A stretch of DNA of 64,000 nucleotides. Source: Apostichopus japonicus. Its lineage: Eukaryota; Echinodermata; Holothuroidea; Aspidochirotida; Stichopodidae. Numbering within the stretch: the stretch's first letter is position 1; each line of letters begins with the position of its first letter. Where the stretch lies: contig NC_092573.1 in NCBI RefSeq assembly GCF_037975245.1, positions 10,430,001-10,494,000 of the forward strand. The letters run 5' to 3'. The position numbers and the translations under genes are program-made. Of the stretch, positions 36,991 through 50,279 are shown piece after piece. The notes under the pieces were generated by a model. It did not search any database and was not told where the DNA came from. It saw only the letters and a program-made list of their open reading frames with translations.

Positions 36991-39766
36991 TTTAGCTGTG
37001 TTTACTCATGGGATTAATTCAATCAATGATGTATTTACCAGTCTCTGTCATTGCCATTTATCATGAACAATGTCTTTTGTCATTTAGTTCAGCTCATTTG
37101 CCTTTTGTCAATGATTGATTCTTGATTAGTTTTATGCTAAGAAAAACACAACTGGTAATGATTTGTCTGATAACATTCTGTAACTATGGATTCTGTTGCC
37201 TTTACAATTTTCTTAGGTACACCCTGGAGAGGCCAGTATCCAATCAGAGCCTTCATGGCTATGCAGAGGAATGAGTATATAGTAAACCAGGACCGATGTA
37301 CCGTGCTGGCACTTTTGAAAAGGAATTTGGCATAAAGGGTTTTCCGCAGTACAAACAAACTGTCTTGAAAGTAAATGAGGCGATTGCTCTATAGTGCAGC
37401 TGTGAAAATTGTAAGGCCTTAAAATAGAAAAAAGTAAAAAAAAACAAAAAGTGTGGTGACTTTAACAGGTTATGATTAATGAATTTTCATCATCATATGA
37501 GACCTTACTTTGAAATAACGCGGATAATATACCAGTACTATCAATGCTAAAATTGATAGATTTTCTATGATAAAAATAGGCTTATCATAACTTTAAGCAG
37601 CCGCATTATAAGTTGTAACTTAAATTTTCAAAGCCAATTGACTTTTTTAACATCAAGTATTTTTAGGATCCATACAAATGCAACAAGCTAATGTTATTAA
37701 CATGTATGTTGTGTTGAACTCTATACAAGTACAATGTAAGCACAACCAGCTACACTTTCAGTTGGTATCCTTTCTGTCTGTCTGTCTTTTTTTTCTTTCA
37801 TTAATTTTTAAACAAAATATTATTTTAGCAAGCTATAGCTCAATCACAAAGACAAAAAGAACGAAGAAAAGAAACACACACACACAAAAAACAAGAAAAA
37901 ATGAGCTTGGATAATGTTACAAACTTGGGGCATAGTTCAAATGCGGCTTGAAGCTCCTTATAAGTATTACATCGTAATATAACCTTCTCGGCCCTGGAGT
38001 TAAAATGAAAATACTAAACCATTCTCTCCTTATAAGAACTAAGATGTTCCCCATCTACCAATCAGTAGTAGACGATTCTCTCCATCCATCATCCCATAAA
38101 CAATCATGCTTTTAATGTACATTGTCATTTACGAGCCTCCTCTTCCATTCAGATATTTTTTTCTCTTCATGTATGTGGATGTCTATTCTCAGCGGATACC
38201 TTCAAAAAACCGTGGACTTTGTCCGCCCGTGACAGTAATGTATCCCTCATCTATTCAACATAAAATTTCTGTGACTGCCTGAGTGCAAATGACAAAATCT
38301 AGTCTTTTTTTTTTTTTTTTATCGCTAACGAATGAGAGCTATGTTTACTGCTATCTGATGAATCATCGGAGAGAATTTGATGCTTCTTTTACAATGATGA
38401 TGGAAATCATCAAGGAGAAATAATATGCACGCACACAAGGGCAACCCTAGGCTTGAAGTCATATCTGATGTGATTGCAGCCAGATATGCACCAAAGTACA
38501 CAAGCTTACGATGATTTCAGGCAAAGAAGCAGCAAAAAAAGAAACACCTCTTCCACAAGAACGACTCTATTGAAACAGTTAAAACTTTTAACGAAATGAA
38601 ATGTAAATTCCATTTCGACTTAGACGAGTAGACGACCATTCCGACCTAGTTTCTATTTCTTTTATTATTTTTTTGTAACTTCCTCAGTTTCAACTGTTTG
38701 TGACATTCTTGAGAAAAGGGAAGAAAAAAAACCAAAGAGGAAAATAGAGACAAAAAACCTTGAGCTGCTTGGGAAAGACATTAATTGGAGACAGAATAGT
38801 CACAACACTCCATTGCCCTCATTCTGACTAGATAATTGTTTCAAAAGATCTTAAAAGCAGCCAAAAGAAAAGGAAAACAGAAGAAAAAGAGGTCGTATAC
38901 TGACAGAGAACATAAGTGTGGTAGATAAAGTGATGGATATGATGTGATATATTGGGTAATTGCTTTAGTTTACTTTCAGGAAATAATTCATAACATGGCA
39001 AAATACTCTGTAAAATATGCAAATTGCTATGAATACAGGTGCCAAGATGTCTAGTAGTTTTGTACACTGGAAGTCTAGTATTTTGTATAGTGATATATTG
39101 AGTAATTGCTTTAGTTATTCAGGGAAAAATTAATCTGGTTTATAGCATCTCAAAATGCATAATATTGTATAGTATTTTGTATTGAGGTCTCCTCTGGAAA
39201 GCAGTGATTCTGCACTGAGCAGGACTACCCTCATTAAAGCTGCATGATGACAATAATAAGTAATAATAAGAAATAAAAAATGCTACCTGTACGCAAAATG
39301 GGCAAATTGTCTTCAAAACTTAAGTACACTAAATATGAACACTAAATCATTTGCTGTTATTGTTAGGTTTTGTTACAATTACTGTCTCGTACTATGCACT
39401 TAGTCATATTGTCATAATGTATCTGAGTAGAGTCCTGTGTGTTCGAAATTACACAATAATATAAAGCATTAAGACAATGTTAGGTCTTTTTGTAAATAGA
39501 ACCATGCAGTAGCATAATACAACTGGTTACATGTTGGTATAGACTCTTGCAGTAAAGAAAATAATTCATTGTGTTCAAATGTGCTAAAATTCTGAAAGAA
39601 TATAACTTGCAGAATAGTACAATGAATTTTGCAAGCAGGATTCCAACTTCAAATGAAATGTTAAATGGTACCATCTCAACGGACATCAGAGACAGATAAA
39701 CCATGACTAATATGAACATATGCCATGTACATTGCACTACAAGAAACACACGCATATATACGAGCC
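36991..39766. other. AT-rich noncoding stretch, no gene seen
   Basis: There is a poly-T run near 38308-38322 and an A-rich CACACACA-containing segment near 37860-37905. Frames of 60-91 codons show no recognisable domain. Confidence 0.5.
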
Positions 39767-39770
39767 TTAA

Positions 39771-40173
39771 GGCCCGGTCACACTATACCGATTTTTTATC
39801 GGAATACTATCCGATTTTCCCGGAGGAATCGAAACAGCCAGTTTTTCGTTCGGGTCTTCTAGCCACTGTGATAAAGGACCTGATTTGCTATCTGTTGAGC
39901 CATTCCGATGTGGAATAGCCCTCTCCTAACTTTTGATATTGACTCCGTTTCCTTTTATCGGATAGCTATCCGATTTCTCTTCCGATTTTTATCGGTTTTC
40001 GATGTGACGTCACTTCAGAATGTAGTCAGTTCCAGAACCCCTCAGATTTGGAGTAGGTATTCGAATATTCCACTGCATTCATTACATTTACTACCACAAA
40101 CCTCACTCTTCGGCCTAAAATCGGAAAAATCGGACCGTATTCCGATAAAATATCGCTGTAGTGTGACCGGGCC
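39771..40173 (+). mobile_element. TTAA-type MITE, family M2, copy 2
   Basis: This 403-bp copy is nearly identical to 32357-32771 and has the same GGCCCGGTCACACTATACCG start and GTGTGACCGGGCC end. It is flanked by TTAA on both sides (39767-39770, 40174-40177), the target site expected for piggyBac-like insertion. It lacks the 12-bp reiteration of copy 1. The near identity points to recent spread. There is no transposase frame. Confidence 0.92.
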
Positions 40174-40454
40174 TTAAGAGCATAACTCATTGTTACAATT
40201 AAGTACATTATCTTTCCAAGTTGGATTACAGTACAGTACGAGAAGTAACATTTCAATACAAGAGAATACAATACTTTTAAACAACTAATCCCACTTATCT
40301 TGTTGGTCAATAACTGATTCCTAGAATAATGATAATAAAAAGTTTTTAAAAATTTCAACAAACAAAATGAGAAAAAAAAAACGGATTCAATTGTTGACAA
40401 CTCTGATGTTGCTCTAACTAAAAATCTAACAATTAGATCTATAATAACTGTGTT

Positions 40455-40590
40455 AACAACTCACTGTTCTGAGCTGTAATCATGCATATAGCATACATAT
40501 AATAACTGTTCTAAGTTGTATCATGCATATAGCATACATACATATAACAACTGTTCTGAGCTAATCATGCATATAACATACATACATCAA
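40455..40590. repeat. Short tandem array, about 45-50 bp, three units
   Basis: AACTGTTCTGAGCTGTAATC, ATGCATATAGCATACATA recurs three times with small indels. The third unit has ATAACATACATACAT. Noncoding. Confidence 0.75.
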
Positions 40591-41397
40591 CTAGAGCACT
40601 TTTGTTCCAGAACTTGCTTTCCATTAGTGGTCACTATCTATTTAACGTGATTGACGCTCCTGAATCTGTCAATTAAGTTGTTTAGATATATTCTGTCCAT
40701 GACGCGTAACCATCGCATCAACCTCTTCTTTTTAATTGATTATTTCTGCATTGGAAGCCAAGGTTATATGCAGAATAGTATATCATCAATCTGAGTTGTT
40801 TGATAAGAATATTTACGGTAGGTAATGCCGGATCTGAGCGGAAACAAGATATCAGGATAAAGATGGATTAAATGGAAAACAGAATAAATGACGTGCATAC
40901 ATGAATGGTAAGCTAAAGGGTATAAACTTAATAATATTAACCAGTGTGGGGTGAACGAAACGTCATCCATCATACATGTTTTTTTGCTCTTTAATTTGCT
41001 TCAATAAACACCATTTGTTTGGGCTGCGTATTAAACTGCCTGTGTGCTGTCACTTGAAAGGTCACCAATTTCAAGTCCCCAGATATGCTAGATCAGCAAA
41101 TGTCGGTCTCTCATGCCCAAATTTTGACAGGCATTTGACATCTGCTCTCAAAGCATATGACTTTAGTGTATTATTTCAATGTCTAATTTAACACACCAAT
41201 TTTTTTTCTCTTCCATTTACTGAAGGGAAGAACATCCAGCTAAATATGTGTTAAAACAATTTTTGCAAGGTTAACATTCTAAAATATTGAGAGGGGAAGG
41301 GGGGGCTAAAATTTAATAATCATTTTATAACACTTTGCTATACTTAAAACAATAACCCAATAACACGACAACTACCTCCAGCCCCCCCCCCCTCACA

Positions 41398-41822
41398 CAG
41401 TGGCATACACAAAGGAGGCTGGGGAAATGGCTGTCCAGGGTCTTTGCATTCACCTATGGAAGAATTAGACCACTACTTCAGGTTCATATCCCCCTCCACC
41501 CACCCCCCCCCACCTCCCCATTTTGTACAGACTCACTCAACGTAGGCCTTTCTTTATTAGTGCAATCTTACATTAAGGGCTACTAATATAGACATAATTT
41601 ATAGTCTAAATATGCCTCAGATTGAACCATTACAATTCTAAATTTTTAAGGGGACCCCCATGCTCCCTACATAGGAGTCGATTTTAAAATGACCCCAAGG
41701 CAACACCCCTCCTTCATAAAATCCTTCATTCACCTCTGGCCTTAAAAGGTTCAAACCCCCACCTAAATTAGTCAGATTTTAAATTTAGCCCCTCCACCTT
41801 TGAATTCCTACACATGCCACAG
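41398..41822. mobile_element. Possible hAT-like element, 425 bp
   Basis: The left end CAGTGGCATACACAAAGG and the reverse complement of the right end, CTGTGGCATGTGTAGG, form an imperfect inverted pair of the CAGTGG type. No matching 8-bp target duplication was found (left CCCTCACA, right CCCCATCT). The interior is C-rich (GACCCCCATGCTCCC) and noncoding. It may be an old hAT MITE with decayed flanks, or a coincidence. Confidence 0.35.
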
Positions 41823-42777
41823 CCCCATCTCACCCAGTCTTTTCTCCATCCTGTTTCTCCCATTCCTGCTGCCGTTCTATACACTACCCAAAAATATGTA
41901 CATTACTGACGGTGACTCTGAAGAAGATACAGATCCCCTAATTGCTCTATTCAACATGCAATGTCTTCACAGTTCCTACAAATACATTGCAGATCAAAAA
42001 AAAAAAATGTCCATCTTAAGTAGATGAATCAATCCAAGTTACATTCAAGTAGTTTCCAAAGCGAACAGTCTCCCATATCTACTGATTAAAACTTCACTAA
42101 TAAATTAAAAACTGCCCAAGGGTAATTTTAAACATCATGTACACATAAGTTTAACTTTTGTTTTCTTTAAGTTATCTACAGATATACTGTATATTATTAT
42201 ATTTATATTATGTTTTTTTTTTTATATTGCTGCACACGAAGAGTTATCTGAAATTAGATTACCTTCCAATTATTAAAATGAATGAAAATCAGATTGAATT
42301 TGGAATGTCAATCTGCCAAATAACAACAATGCAATTGTATCTGATACTTTCCTGATAAATTTTAATTCAAAATTAGCCACAAGCAAAATGGACACTTTTT
42401 AGCAAAATATCTTATTTCTAATGTCCTTGTCTTATGTCTAATGTAAAGTTCCTGTCATGAACCACATTAGACAACCATGACAATGACAGTTTACCTATCA
42501 GGTTTATTGTTCACTTCATGCAGTTGTTACAGAAGCATCATATTAGACTGTAAAAATATGATTTACTTCTCATGACAAGCTTGATAAATAACATAGACCA
42601 ACAAAAAAAAAAAAACTTTTTAAAATAACTTTTCTACCGAAAATTTGATCAACGAGTTTCACTGCAAGGGTATTTCACACTTTCCTCACAGCAGCAAATA
42701 GTAAGAAACACAAACATATGGCAATGTTGCAAACTAGCAGCAAATAATGGAATCCAAAAATATAAAGTTTAGTTCTT

Positions 42778-43095
42778 GATATGTTTATTGGTTGGTGATA
42801 TGTTCATAGTTGGATGTTATGTTGGGTAGGTGGCATGTTCATGGGTGGGTGACATGTTCATGGGTGGGTGACATTTCTATGGGTGGGTGGGTGATATGTT
42901 TATGGGTGGGGGATATGTTTATGGGTGGGTGAAATGTTTATGGGTGGGTGATATGTTTATGGGTTGGTGATATGTTCATAGTTGGATGATATGTTTATGG
43001 GTGGGTGATATGTTTATGGGTGGGTGATATGTTTATGGGTGGGTGACATTTTATTTTATGTTCATGGGTGGGTGATATGTTTATGGGTGGGTATC
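42778..43095. repeat. G-rich 19-bp minisatellite, about 16 units
   Basis: The consensus is GATATGTTTATGGGTGGGT, with variants GTTCATGG, GACATG and one GGTGGGTGGGTG. GGGTGGG recurs about every 19 bases on the plus strand, giving several adjacent G-blocks that could form quadruplexes between units. Unit-length changes occur near 42880 and 43045. Noncoding. Confidence 0.88.
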
Positions 43096-43710
43096 ATAAA
43101 TCCATTTTTTCGTTCTTCACTTTTCATTTTCAGTATCCTTAGCCGTCTTTCTTCTCTTCTTTTAAAATATTTTATCTTGTGCTCCTCTCTTTTTCTTTCC
43201 AGGGAAGATAACTTATTATGTTACTCTGTTTTTGCCTTTCAATAATTCCTGAACATAGCAACAAGTAATATTAGTAATTCCTTTTGCAGAAATAAGACGA
43301 AACAGAAGACACTAACAACAAGATGTTAAAAGCCAAAGCAAAATGTAATCTTAACAATCTTTGTCAGAGAGGATCGATATCAAGTAACTATTGTAATATT
43401 TGTAATATATAATTCCCAATAAACATATCATGCTGATATTACCACAGCCCTTTCCTGCTTTCTAAAAGAGTAATTAGCTAATATCTTCATCCATCCTAAT
43501 ACACGTCTGTGGCTGATGCAATCACATTCTTGACGTTATAGCTGTAGATCTGAGACACTTTATCCCGAGGTATTTGGATATCGCTGGGTAACATCGAGGT
43601 AAACACTGTATTTATGCTTTCTCAGTCGCATTATATATCTGAATATGTACTAAACACATCACAAATATATACAGTTACTGTATCACTGATGGGAAGAATA
43701 AACTCATTAA

Positions 43711-44060
43711 AGGCACTGAAGACTCGCCCCAGACCGCGTGCGGCCATCTGAAAAAGTTAACTTTCTGTTGCTTGCAAGTGACGTTTGTTTGTGTCGCTAC
43801 AAAATGCAGACAGTAATGAAACGTGATACCTTTATCTTTAGCTGGACCTGAGATGTCCATCGCTGTATCGTTTGCCACTGTGCTGTGGGTATTGACCGCA
43901 GCTGTATGAACTGACTGTACACTAGTGTCTAATTACCGACGGTAGCAAGCTGTGTGTGTATTTTCTGGGATCCATGGTGGTGTCTAACACTTCTGTTACA
44001 CCTCATTCGAAAATAGGTCAGATTACCGGCATTAGACGTTTCTTTTTGTCTTCACACCCT
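43711..44060 (+). mobile_element. TTAA-type (piggyBac-like) MITE family, copy 2
   Basis: This 350-bp copy runs from AGGCACTGAAGACTCGCCCC to GTCTTCACACCCT. It is flanked by TTAA on both sides (43707-43710, 44061-44064). The interior matches the copies at 52970 and 11164, with small deletions near 43830 and 44048. The GCGCGA just inside the right end of the 52970 copy is absent here. The region has short frames on both strands with no transposase similarity. Confidence 0.92.
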
Positions 44061-44064
44061 TTAA

Positions 44065-47000
44065 TACTAAGATTTGACAATAAACTATCCATCCAATCAG
44101 AAGCCGTCAAAACTTTGGTCAAGCTTGAAGGAATTGTACAAACATATAAAATGATCATTTGATCATTTGATAGAAACCATAGCCTGAATTAAAATGGATT
44201 GTATGACAAAGATATGGGATTGTTAAATGTCAGGATTGTAATGGAATGGGGTTCTACGTGAAGTTCATTTCCTGAAATTAAAATTAGCCTTGGGCAAATT
44301 GGGATTTCTGATCGATTGAATTGACAAGTTCCTTCTTTCTTTCTGTTTTATCTTTCGTCATCCATTCTTTTGTTTACTGTTCACAGTTGGATCATTTAAA
44401 AAAAAAATCTTTCATAAAGATCTTTTAGTTGTCAAAGGTTTTAATCAAGAACATTACTGTCACAACATTGTATAAAAGGTTTGTTGAATTTAGTAATGAA
44501 AGCAACTACCTTCCTTTATAAGGGCTCAGATAGAGGGTGACGAAGAGGGAAGAGAGAGGGAGAATAGGGAGGAGGGGAAAAGGGGAGGGGTGGAGCAAGA
44601 AGAGTCAGAGGGTAAGAGTGATGCAAGGTAATGGATTTAGTAGCAGTACTGAGCATAAATCTTCTCTACAGCCATGTATAATTTATAAACATTTCATACA
44701 GAGTAAATCAAAAACAGCTGTACACACTAAAACATCCAAAAAAGGAAACCATTGGAGCCTACATGAGAGCGTTATAAAGCTCCTCGTCATCGATGTAATG
44801 CTGCTAGAAATGCAGCATCATTTCTCCAGCATTCCGTAAACAAAACAAAAACCCTGGGACTAGTCATTACTGATTCTACAATATCTGAGGTAGATGAACA
44901 ACATCCTCCTCCCACAGTCAGAGAGACGGTGGGAGTTGAGAGAGAAACCTTGAGACACGATGAATCTCAAATAATAGATGGATAGTTTGCAGTCTCCATC
45001 TATCAGTTCAAAAGGGAAAAAATATCCAATTATGGCCTTCATTATGCAAATAAGGACTACTCATCCATTAGTGACATGTAATAAGAAAACATTGATAGAG
45101 AGTTGATTTATACCTTAATTATCTTAATCCCAGACGACTGTTTCGCTGCATGCTGGCCTTACAGGCCAACTCTCCCGTATTAACAAACTACTTTTAAAAG
45201 AGAAAGTTAATTAAAGTAGGCTGTAGACTATATGATCGGCAGATAGTACAAATGGATGATTGGTGTACAAATTAAACATTTCGATGAGGCAGTGACGTAT
45301 ATAGGAAGCTGCAGTCTTAATAATATGCTTCTTGTTGTAATTTATACAATATTCAATGAACGAATTGATTTCGCATGTGCGAACGGGAATCTCACATTCT
45401 CTCAAATGTATTACAAAATAAAGTAAGGAATGGTGCTTGGGAAGTCTTATTCAAGTTTCCATCTTTTTCTGTCAGTTCATGTCAACCATTTGATTTGTAG
45501 AATGGAAGTCAACTTGAAGGCCTGAAGGACTAGAAATTACAATAATAAACAAACATTGATTACACATGGAGTGTTCTGTATCTATCTGGTGATCATATAA
45601 TAGAAAAGGAATGGAGGAAGGGGCAGGAAGGGGGATGGGGAGGAAGGGGAGGAGAGGGAAGGAAGGAAGGGGATGGGAAAGCATACACAGGCCTAAACAA
45701 AATTCATTCAAAAGTTGCAACAGATTTTTAACTTTAAACTTTTAGACATGTAGAAAGCTGGTTATAATATGTACTTGGACGACAATGATATACAGTGAGA
45801 TGATTGATGTGGGACACTGATGAGAGAAGACAAGAGATATGTAATCATGAATCATATTCGAAACTATTATGCAAATTACACTAGACCATGTTCTAAATCA
45901 CTTACTAAACAGGGAATAACTTATCCGTTATCGCATCACATATTACTATGACCAATTGGCAACTTGCTATAGAATTACACATGTAAAGCTGTTTAGGTAC
46001 TCAAAGCTACTTCAGAAAACTTGAACACTAAATTATTCCATGCTAATTCCCTGAAAATTAACTTCAATCATAATATATACTTTAATCATCCTATCCCTTC
46101 CTCCTTCTTTACCTCTCTCAACCCCCCCCCCCACCCCACCCTCTGCCTTCTCATGACAGATAGTATTGAAATCTTTTATATCTAAAATGTCAACATATTT
46201 ATACATGCTTCTTTTTGTCTTCCTTATATTTCTCCAACTTTTACTTGTAAGAAATTTGCGAAAAGCATCCTCTAACAGGAACATATGCCCCCAGAACAGA
46301 TCTTATATTTTGACAATGTGTGCTAGTAGCAAGGCCTTTTTTAATTTCATTGGATGCAGGTTGTCAGGGGTTCCCTGAAGACCTAACTAGTCCTGCTTCA
46401 TTCTTATCTCAAACTTCTAACTCTCTCTTTTAAAGCTTTCTTCTGGCAGATTTTTTAATCTCTGGAAAATTATTCCTGTTTCGTTAAAGAGACTCTCTGA
46501 TATGATCGGACTGCCTTTAACCAAAAAACTTCCAGAATGAGAAATAATTTCTGAATACAATTTGAGAAACAGAAATGTATTTTTGCAGAATTAACTTCCT
46601 GTGTTGATAAGGTGACTTGCACATAATGAAGAAAGAAATAAGATAATTTGAGCTCACTCATTGGGAGGATGTTTTTAGCTCCTCAATTGTTGCCTTCCCA
46701 CATAACTGGGAATAATTCAAAGTTCAACTTTTGGGTAGCAGTTTTGAAGGCTCTGAATTGCATCCCTTGTAAAATACTTCTGTTCCTATGTAAAAGAATT
46801 ACTATACACTTGTATAGCAATGTGGACATTTTACATAGCATTTTGCCCATTTTACATAGCATTTTGCGATGAGATACCGGATAAAATATTCCCAGACATA
46901 TCATACCTGCCAACTCTCACAGTATTACCACAAGACTTGAGACTCAGCTCTATGTATACTCTCAAGGTAGGATCTCCAAATCTCACACGTTAACACCACA

Positions 47001-48466
47001 AACTGGTAAAACATGATGGAAGAGCAAATTTTGCATATTTTGTGTAAAACTATGTATTTGACTTTTAGTCACATTTTATAAAATATTTTGTAAAATATCC
47101 AAGTTTCTGGCATCAATCTCCCTAGTTCATCAATTTGCACAAAGTGTCTGCTTACAAAAGAGGATTAAAGAATGTGATATAGGTTATCTTTCTCTACACA
47201 AATTTGGTCCCCCGTTTTAGAGATTTTAAAGGAAATATATGGACGATCTCTTTAAGTCACGGTTATGTTAACCGCTTTCAGGCTACTGGATGCAACGATG
47301 CAAAACATTAGTGAACATAATTCACAGCCGTGGAGCATGTTGGGTACATGCATTTTACATTCCCAGGATTGATAAATGCCTGAGTAAAGAGTTGGTTGGT
47401 TTTAACATAATTGAGCCTGGACAAGCAGACGGTAGTTATTGCCAAGTTTATTCTAGCTGGCTGAGGGCTGGCCTGCATCTGTTGATAATTACATTAGTCT
47501 ACCAGTTTTAATTTATATTTCTCTGGCAGCTTAAAACAGATGTCTGCTTCAGACTGAGAAATACTGGTCCAAATAAGAAGCTACAAAATTTTAGATCAGA
47601 AACTTTTAGAGCGAGTCATCAAACCAAATACCACGAGAAAGATGGTACAAACACAAAAAACACAAACATTAAATAGATCCATGATCTATAGTCAAATCAT
47701 AGAATTAGGAAGTGAGATTGTATCTTTAAAAACAGATGCTGCCATGTTACTATTCCAATGTCAGAAGGAACCCTGACAGTGGAGGATGCCACAACAACTC
47801 ATACTTCACAGCCATAGATTTCAAAGTTTGTGAGAATAATACTTATCAAATGATTTTACAAAAGAATGCTACAACAATTTGTCCTAACTTATCTACTTGA
47901 GTTGATCCACTAACGTTTAGACCCACGACCCACAACATGCCATAAGGACTGAGCTACAACCCATTAAATCCTCACAACCAATGCTCAGATTGCATGACAA
48001 CTATAGCTTGGACTTTTGACTTGATATTAAAAGAATAACCTAATCGAACATGGACAGCAAGCTCTGAAAAGCATAGATAAAACTTCAATTCCGATGTCTG
48101 GAAATGCTTTGGGGCAAGAAACTGAAAAAGTTGCCATAGTTTGCAGACAATCCATCAACATCTACGCTGGAAACCTGTCCCACTAGCATGTTTCATGATT
48201 TATGTACATACTGTTGTAAATTAGCTAAATTAAGTTATTCTTACTATTAGGCATGGGGGGGGGGGGGAGGGGTTGAATAGAGAGGGTTGATGGATGGAGG
48301 AGAAAGTTGGCAGATGGTTAGAGTTACTGGCAACCAACTAGACTTTATACCCCAAAACTTCAATACTATTTATGTCATCACAGATAAGTGTTGTAAGAGA
48401 AGAAATGATATGCAACTCGACAATGGACATCCATCAACTACAGACTTGTTCCGGGGCTATGTCAAT
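44065..48466. other. AT-rich noncoding stretch, no gene seen
   Basis: Purine-rich strips (GGGAGGAGGGG type) lie at about 44525-44610 and 45610-45680, a C-run at 46120-46140 and a G-run at 48256-48267. Many frames of 60-100 codons exist on both strands, but none has a domain or clear codon bias. A small GCATTTTGC duplication is present near 46840-46867. Confidence 0.5.
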
Positions 48467-48734
48467 GTTCCCAGGGTCCAATGTTCCCAGGGCTCGATGT
48501 TCCCAGGGTCCATTGTTCCCAGGCCCCAGGGTTCGATGTTTCCAGGGTTCGATGTTCCCAGGGTTCGATGTTCCCAGGGTCCAATGTTCCCAGGGTTCGA
48601 TGTTCCCAGGGTTCGATGTTCCCAGGGTCCATTGTTCCCAAGGTTCTTTGTTCCCAGGGTCCACTGTTCCCAGGGTCCGATGTTCCCAGGGTTCGATGTT
48701 CCCAGGGTTCGATGTTCCCAGGGTTTGATGTCCC
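48467..48734 (+). repeat. 16-bp minisatellite, forward arm (about 16 units)
   Basis: The consensus unit is GTTCCCAGGGTTCGAT. Variants at the last positions are CCAAT, CCATT and CCGAT, and one unit is enlarged by 7 bp near 48520. Because 16 is not a multiple of three, three units form one 48-base cycle. All three frames then read the same 16-residue peptide (such as MFPGFDVPRVRCSQGS) in different phases, so long overlapping frames appear on both strands. These are by-products of the array. Confidence 0.95.
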
Positions 48735-48874
48735 TTTTTTTCAAAAATCACCCGAAGGGACGTTGTTCAGTAAGAGCCGCACAGAAGTGTTGACCTGAGA
48801 GTCCAGAGTTCCACGAGGCCGAGAATTAAGAGGGTCCCGCTTTGGTGCTGCCCGACCGTGCTCGGGGACAGGCT
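48735..48874. other. Spacer between the two 16-bp arrays
   Basis: This is about 140 bp of less AT-rich, unique DNA with several CpG sites (GAGCCGCAC, CCACGAGGCCGAG, CCCGACCGTGCTCGGGG, the last partly palindromic). It would be the loop if the two arrays paired. Confidence 0.6.
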
Positions 48875-49204
48875 CAGACCCTGGGAACATCGAACCATGG
48901 GAATATCGAGCCCTGGGAACATCGGACCCTGGGAACATTGGACCCTGGGAACATAGAACCCTGGGAACATTGAACCCTGGGAACATAGAACCCTGGGAAC
49001 ATAGAACCCTGGGAACATCGAACCTTGGGAACATCGAACCCTGGGAACATGGATATTTCTGGGAACATCGAACCCTGGGAACAACGAACCTTGGGAACAT
49101 CGAACCCTGGGAACAACGAACCTCGTATTCATCGTCAGCCATTGAAATAACACGAAAACGGGGAATATCGAACCCTGGGAACATTGAACCCCGGGAACAT
49201 CGGG
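48875..49204 (-). repeat. 16-bp minisatellite, inverted arm (about 18 units)
   Basis: Here the plus strand reads GAACATCGAACCCTGG, the reverse complement of the unit in the forward arm. Variants include ACATAG, ACATTG and ACAACG, and there is an interruption near 49125-49160. The two arms together could form a long imperfect hairpin around the spacer. Confidence 0.95.
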
Positions 49205-50130
49205 TAGACCCCCTTGTTCCATCTTGCAGTAATCAACAGCTTAAAGGAAGTCCAACATTCCACTTTAATTATGACAATATGTTTGTTAAAGTGGGCAAAA
49301 GGAATTCAGTCCATTGCTATCATCTCTCTAACCCCAGTTCTATCCTCTAACTCCCATCCTCTCATAACCACTGTTCCTTCACCTTAATCCCACATCATCT
49401 TCTTTGCCCTCCTCCAACCCTCATCCCTTTCCCTCCCATCCCCTCACTCTCATTCTGATCCCTCCCCTACACAGCTATCCCATCGTAATCCATCCCATCC
49501 TTCACACCACCCTACCTTACACTCTTCAAATTTCTCCCACCCCCCTCCCCCTCTCCCCAAGTTATCCTTTTTGCTCATCCTGTGATATAGTTTACATATT
49601 TTACCCAGGAAGTTTCAACCTTTACCAGTTATTATGTTCCCAATACATTCTTCTCTCTTTTCTTTTCTTTTTTTGAAAATTTGGGTCAGGTAAATCCAGG
49701 TTTAACTGGAACGCTACTACACTTGTAGGCTAGAAAGTCCTTCCACACCAAGGTAATAAATTTATTGTTATATATCTATATGATCAAGTCAGACAGTAAG
49801 GAAACTGATTCTTCAATAGAAAAGGTACAATGGGTAGATATACAGTAAGTTTGACACCATAAGTCAAGTGCTTAACTTGACCCCTCCCCCCATTCAGTTA
49901 ATTCCCAATTCAGCTTTGAAATCTGATCACAAACCCATTTCATCTGACTGAAGCTGCCTACTACACCTCCTATCCACCTGAGGACACCCTGCCTAACCAC
50001 CACAGACAAGGCCTCTGTCAACACTCTTGTCTGCTGGAATTAACAAGTAGATTTACAGTATGATGTATGTCCTGACCTTTCCGATCTTGCACACTAGAGG
50101 GTTATAAACTAACCCACAGCATAAACTATA
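49205..50130. other. C-rich then AT-rich noncoding stretch, no gene seen
   Basis: A CCCTCCC/ATCCCATCC-rich pyrimidine segment at about 49390-49560 yields a Pro/Ser/Leu-rich frame of no significance. Confidence 0.5.
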
Positions 50131-50131
50131 T

Positions 50132-50134
<3 letters not shown>

Positions 50135-50199
<65 letters not shown>
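50135..50199. repeat. (TA)n microsatellite
   Basis: This is an almost uninterrupted TA run of about 65 bp. A minus-strand frame over it reads alternating Ile-Tyr. Confidence 0.97.
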
Positions 50200-50202
<3 letters not shown>

Positions 50203-50279
50203 TATATTTACCTCCAATTCATTAACATAAAGTCTGTTCAAAGTATCCCTTTCGAGATCCGGCTTTAGGAATCACAAAT

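Noticed and set aside
48287-49350. Several overlapping frames of 95-168 codons on both strands
   Set aside because: They come from the 16-bp repeat, which is open in every frame; none has a unique domain.
50053-50241. Ile-Tyr repeat frame
   Set aside because: It is a translation of a TA microsatellite.
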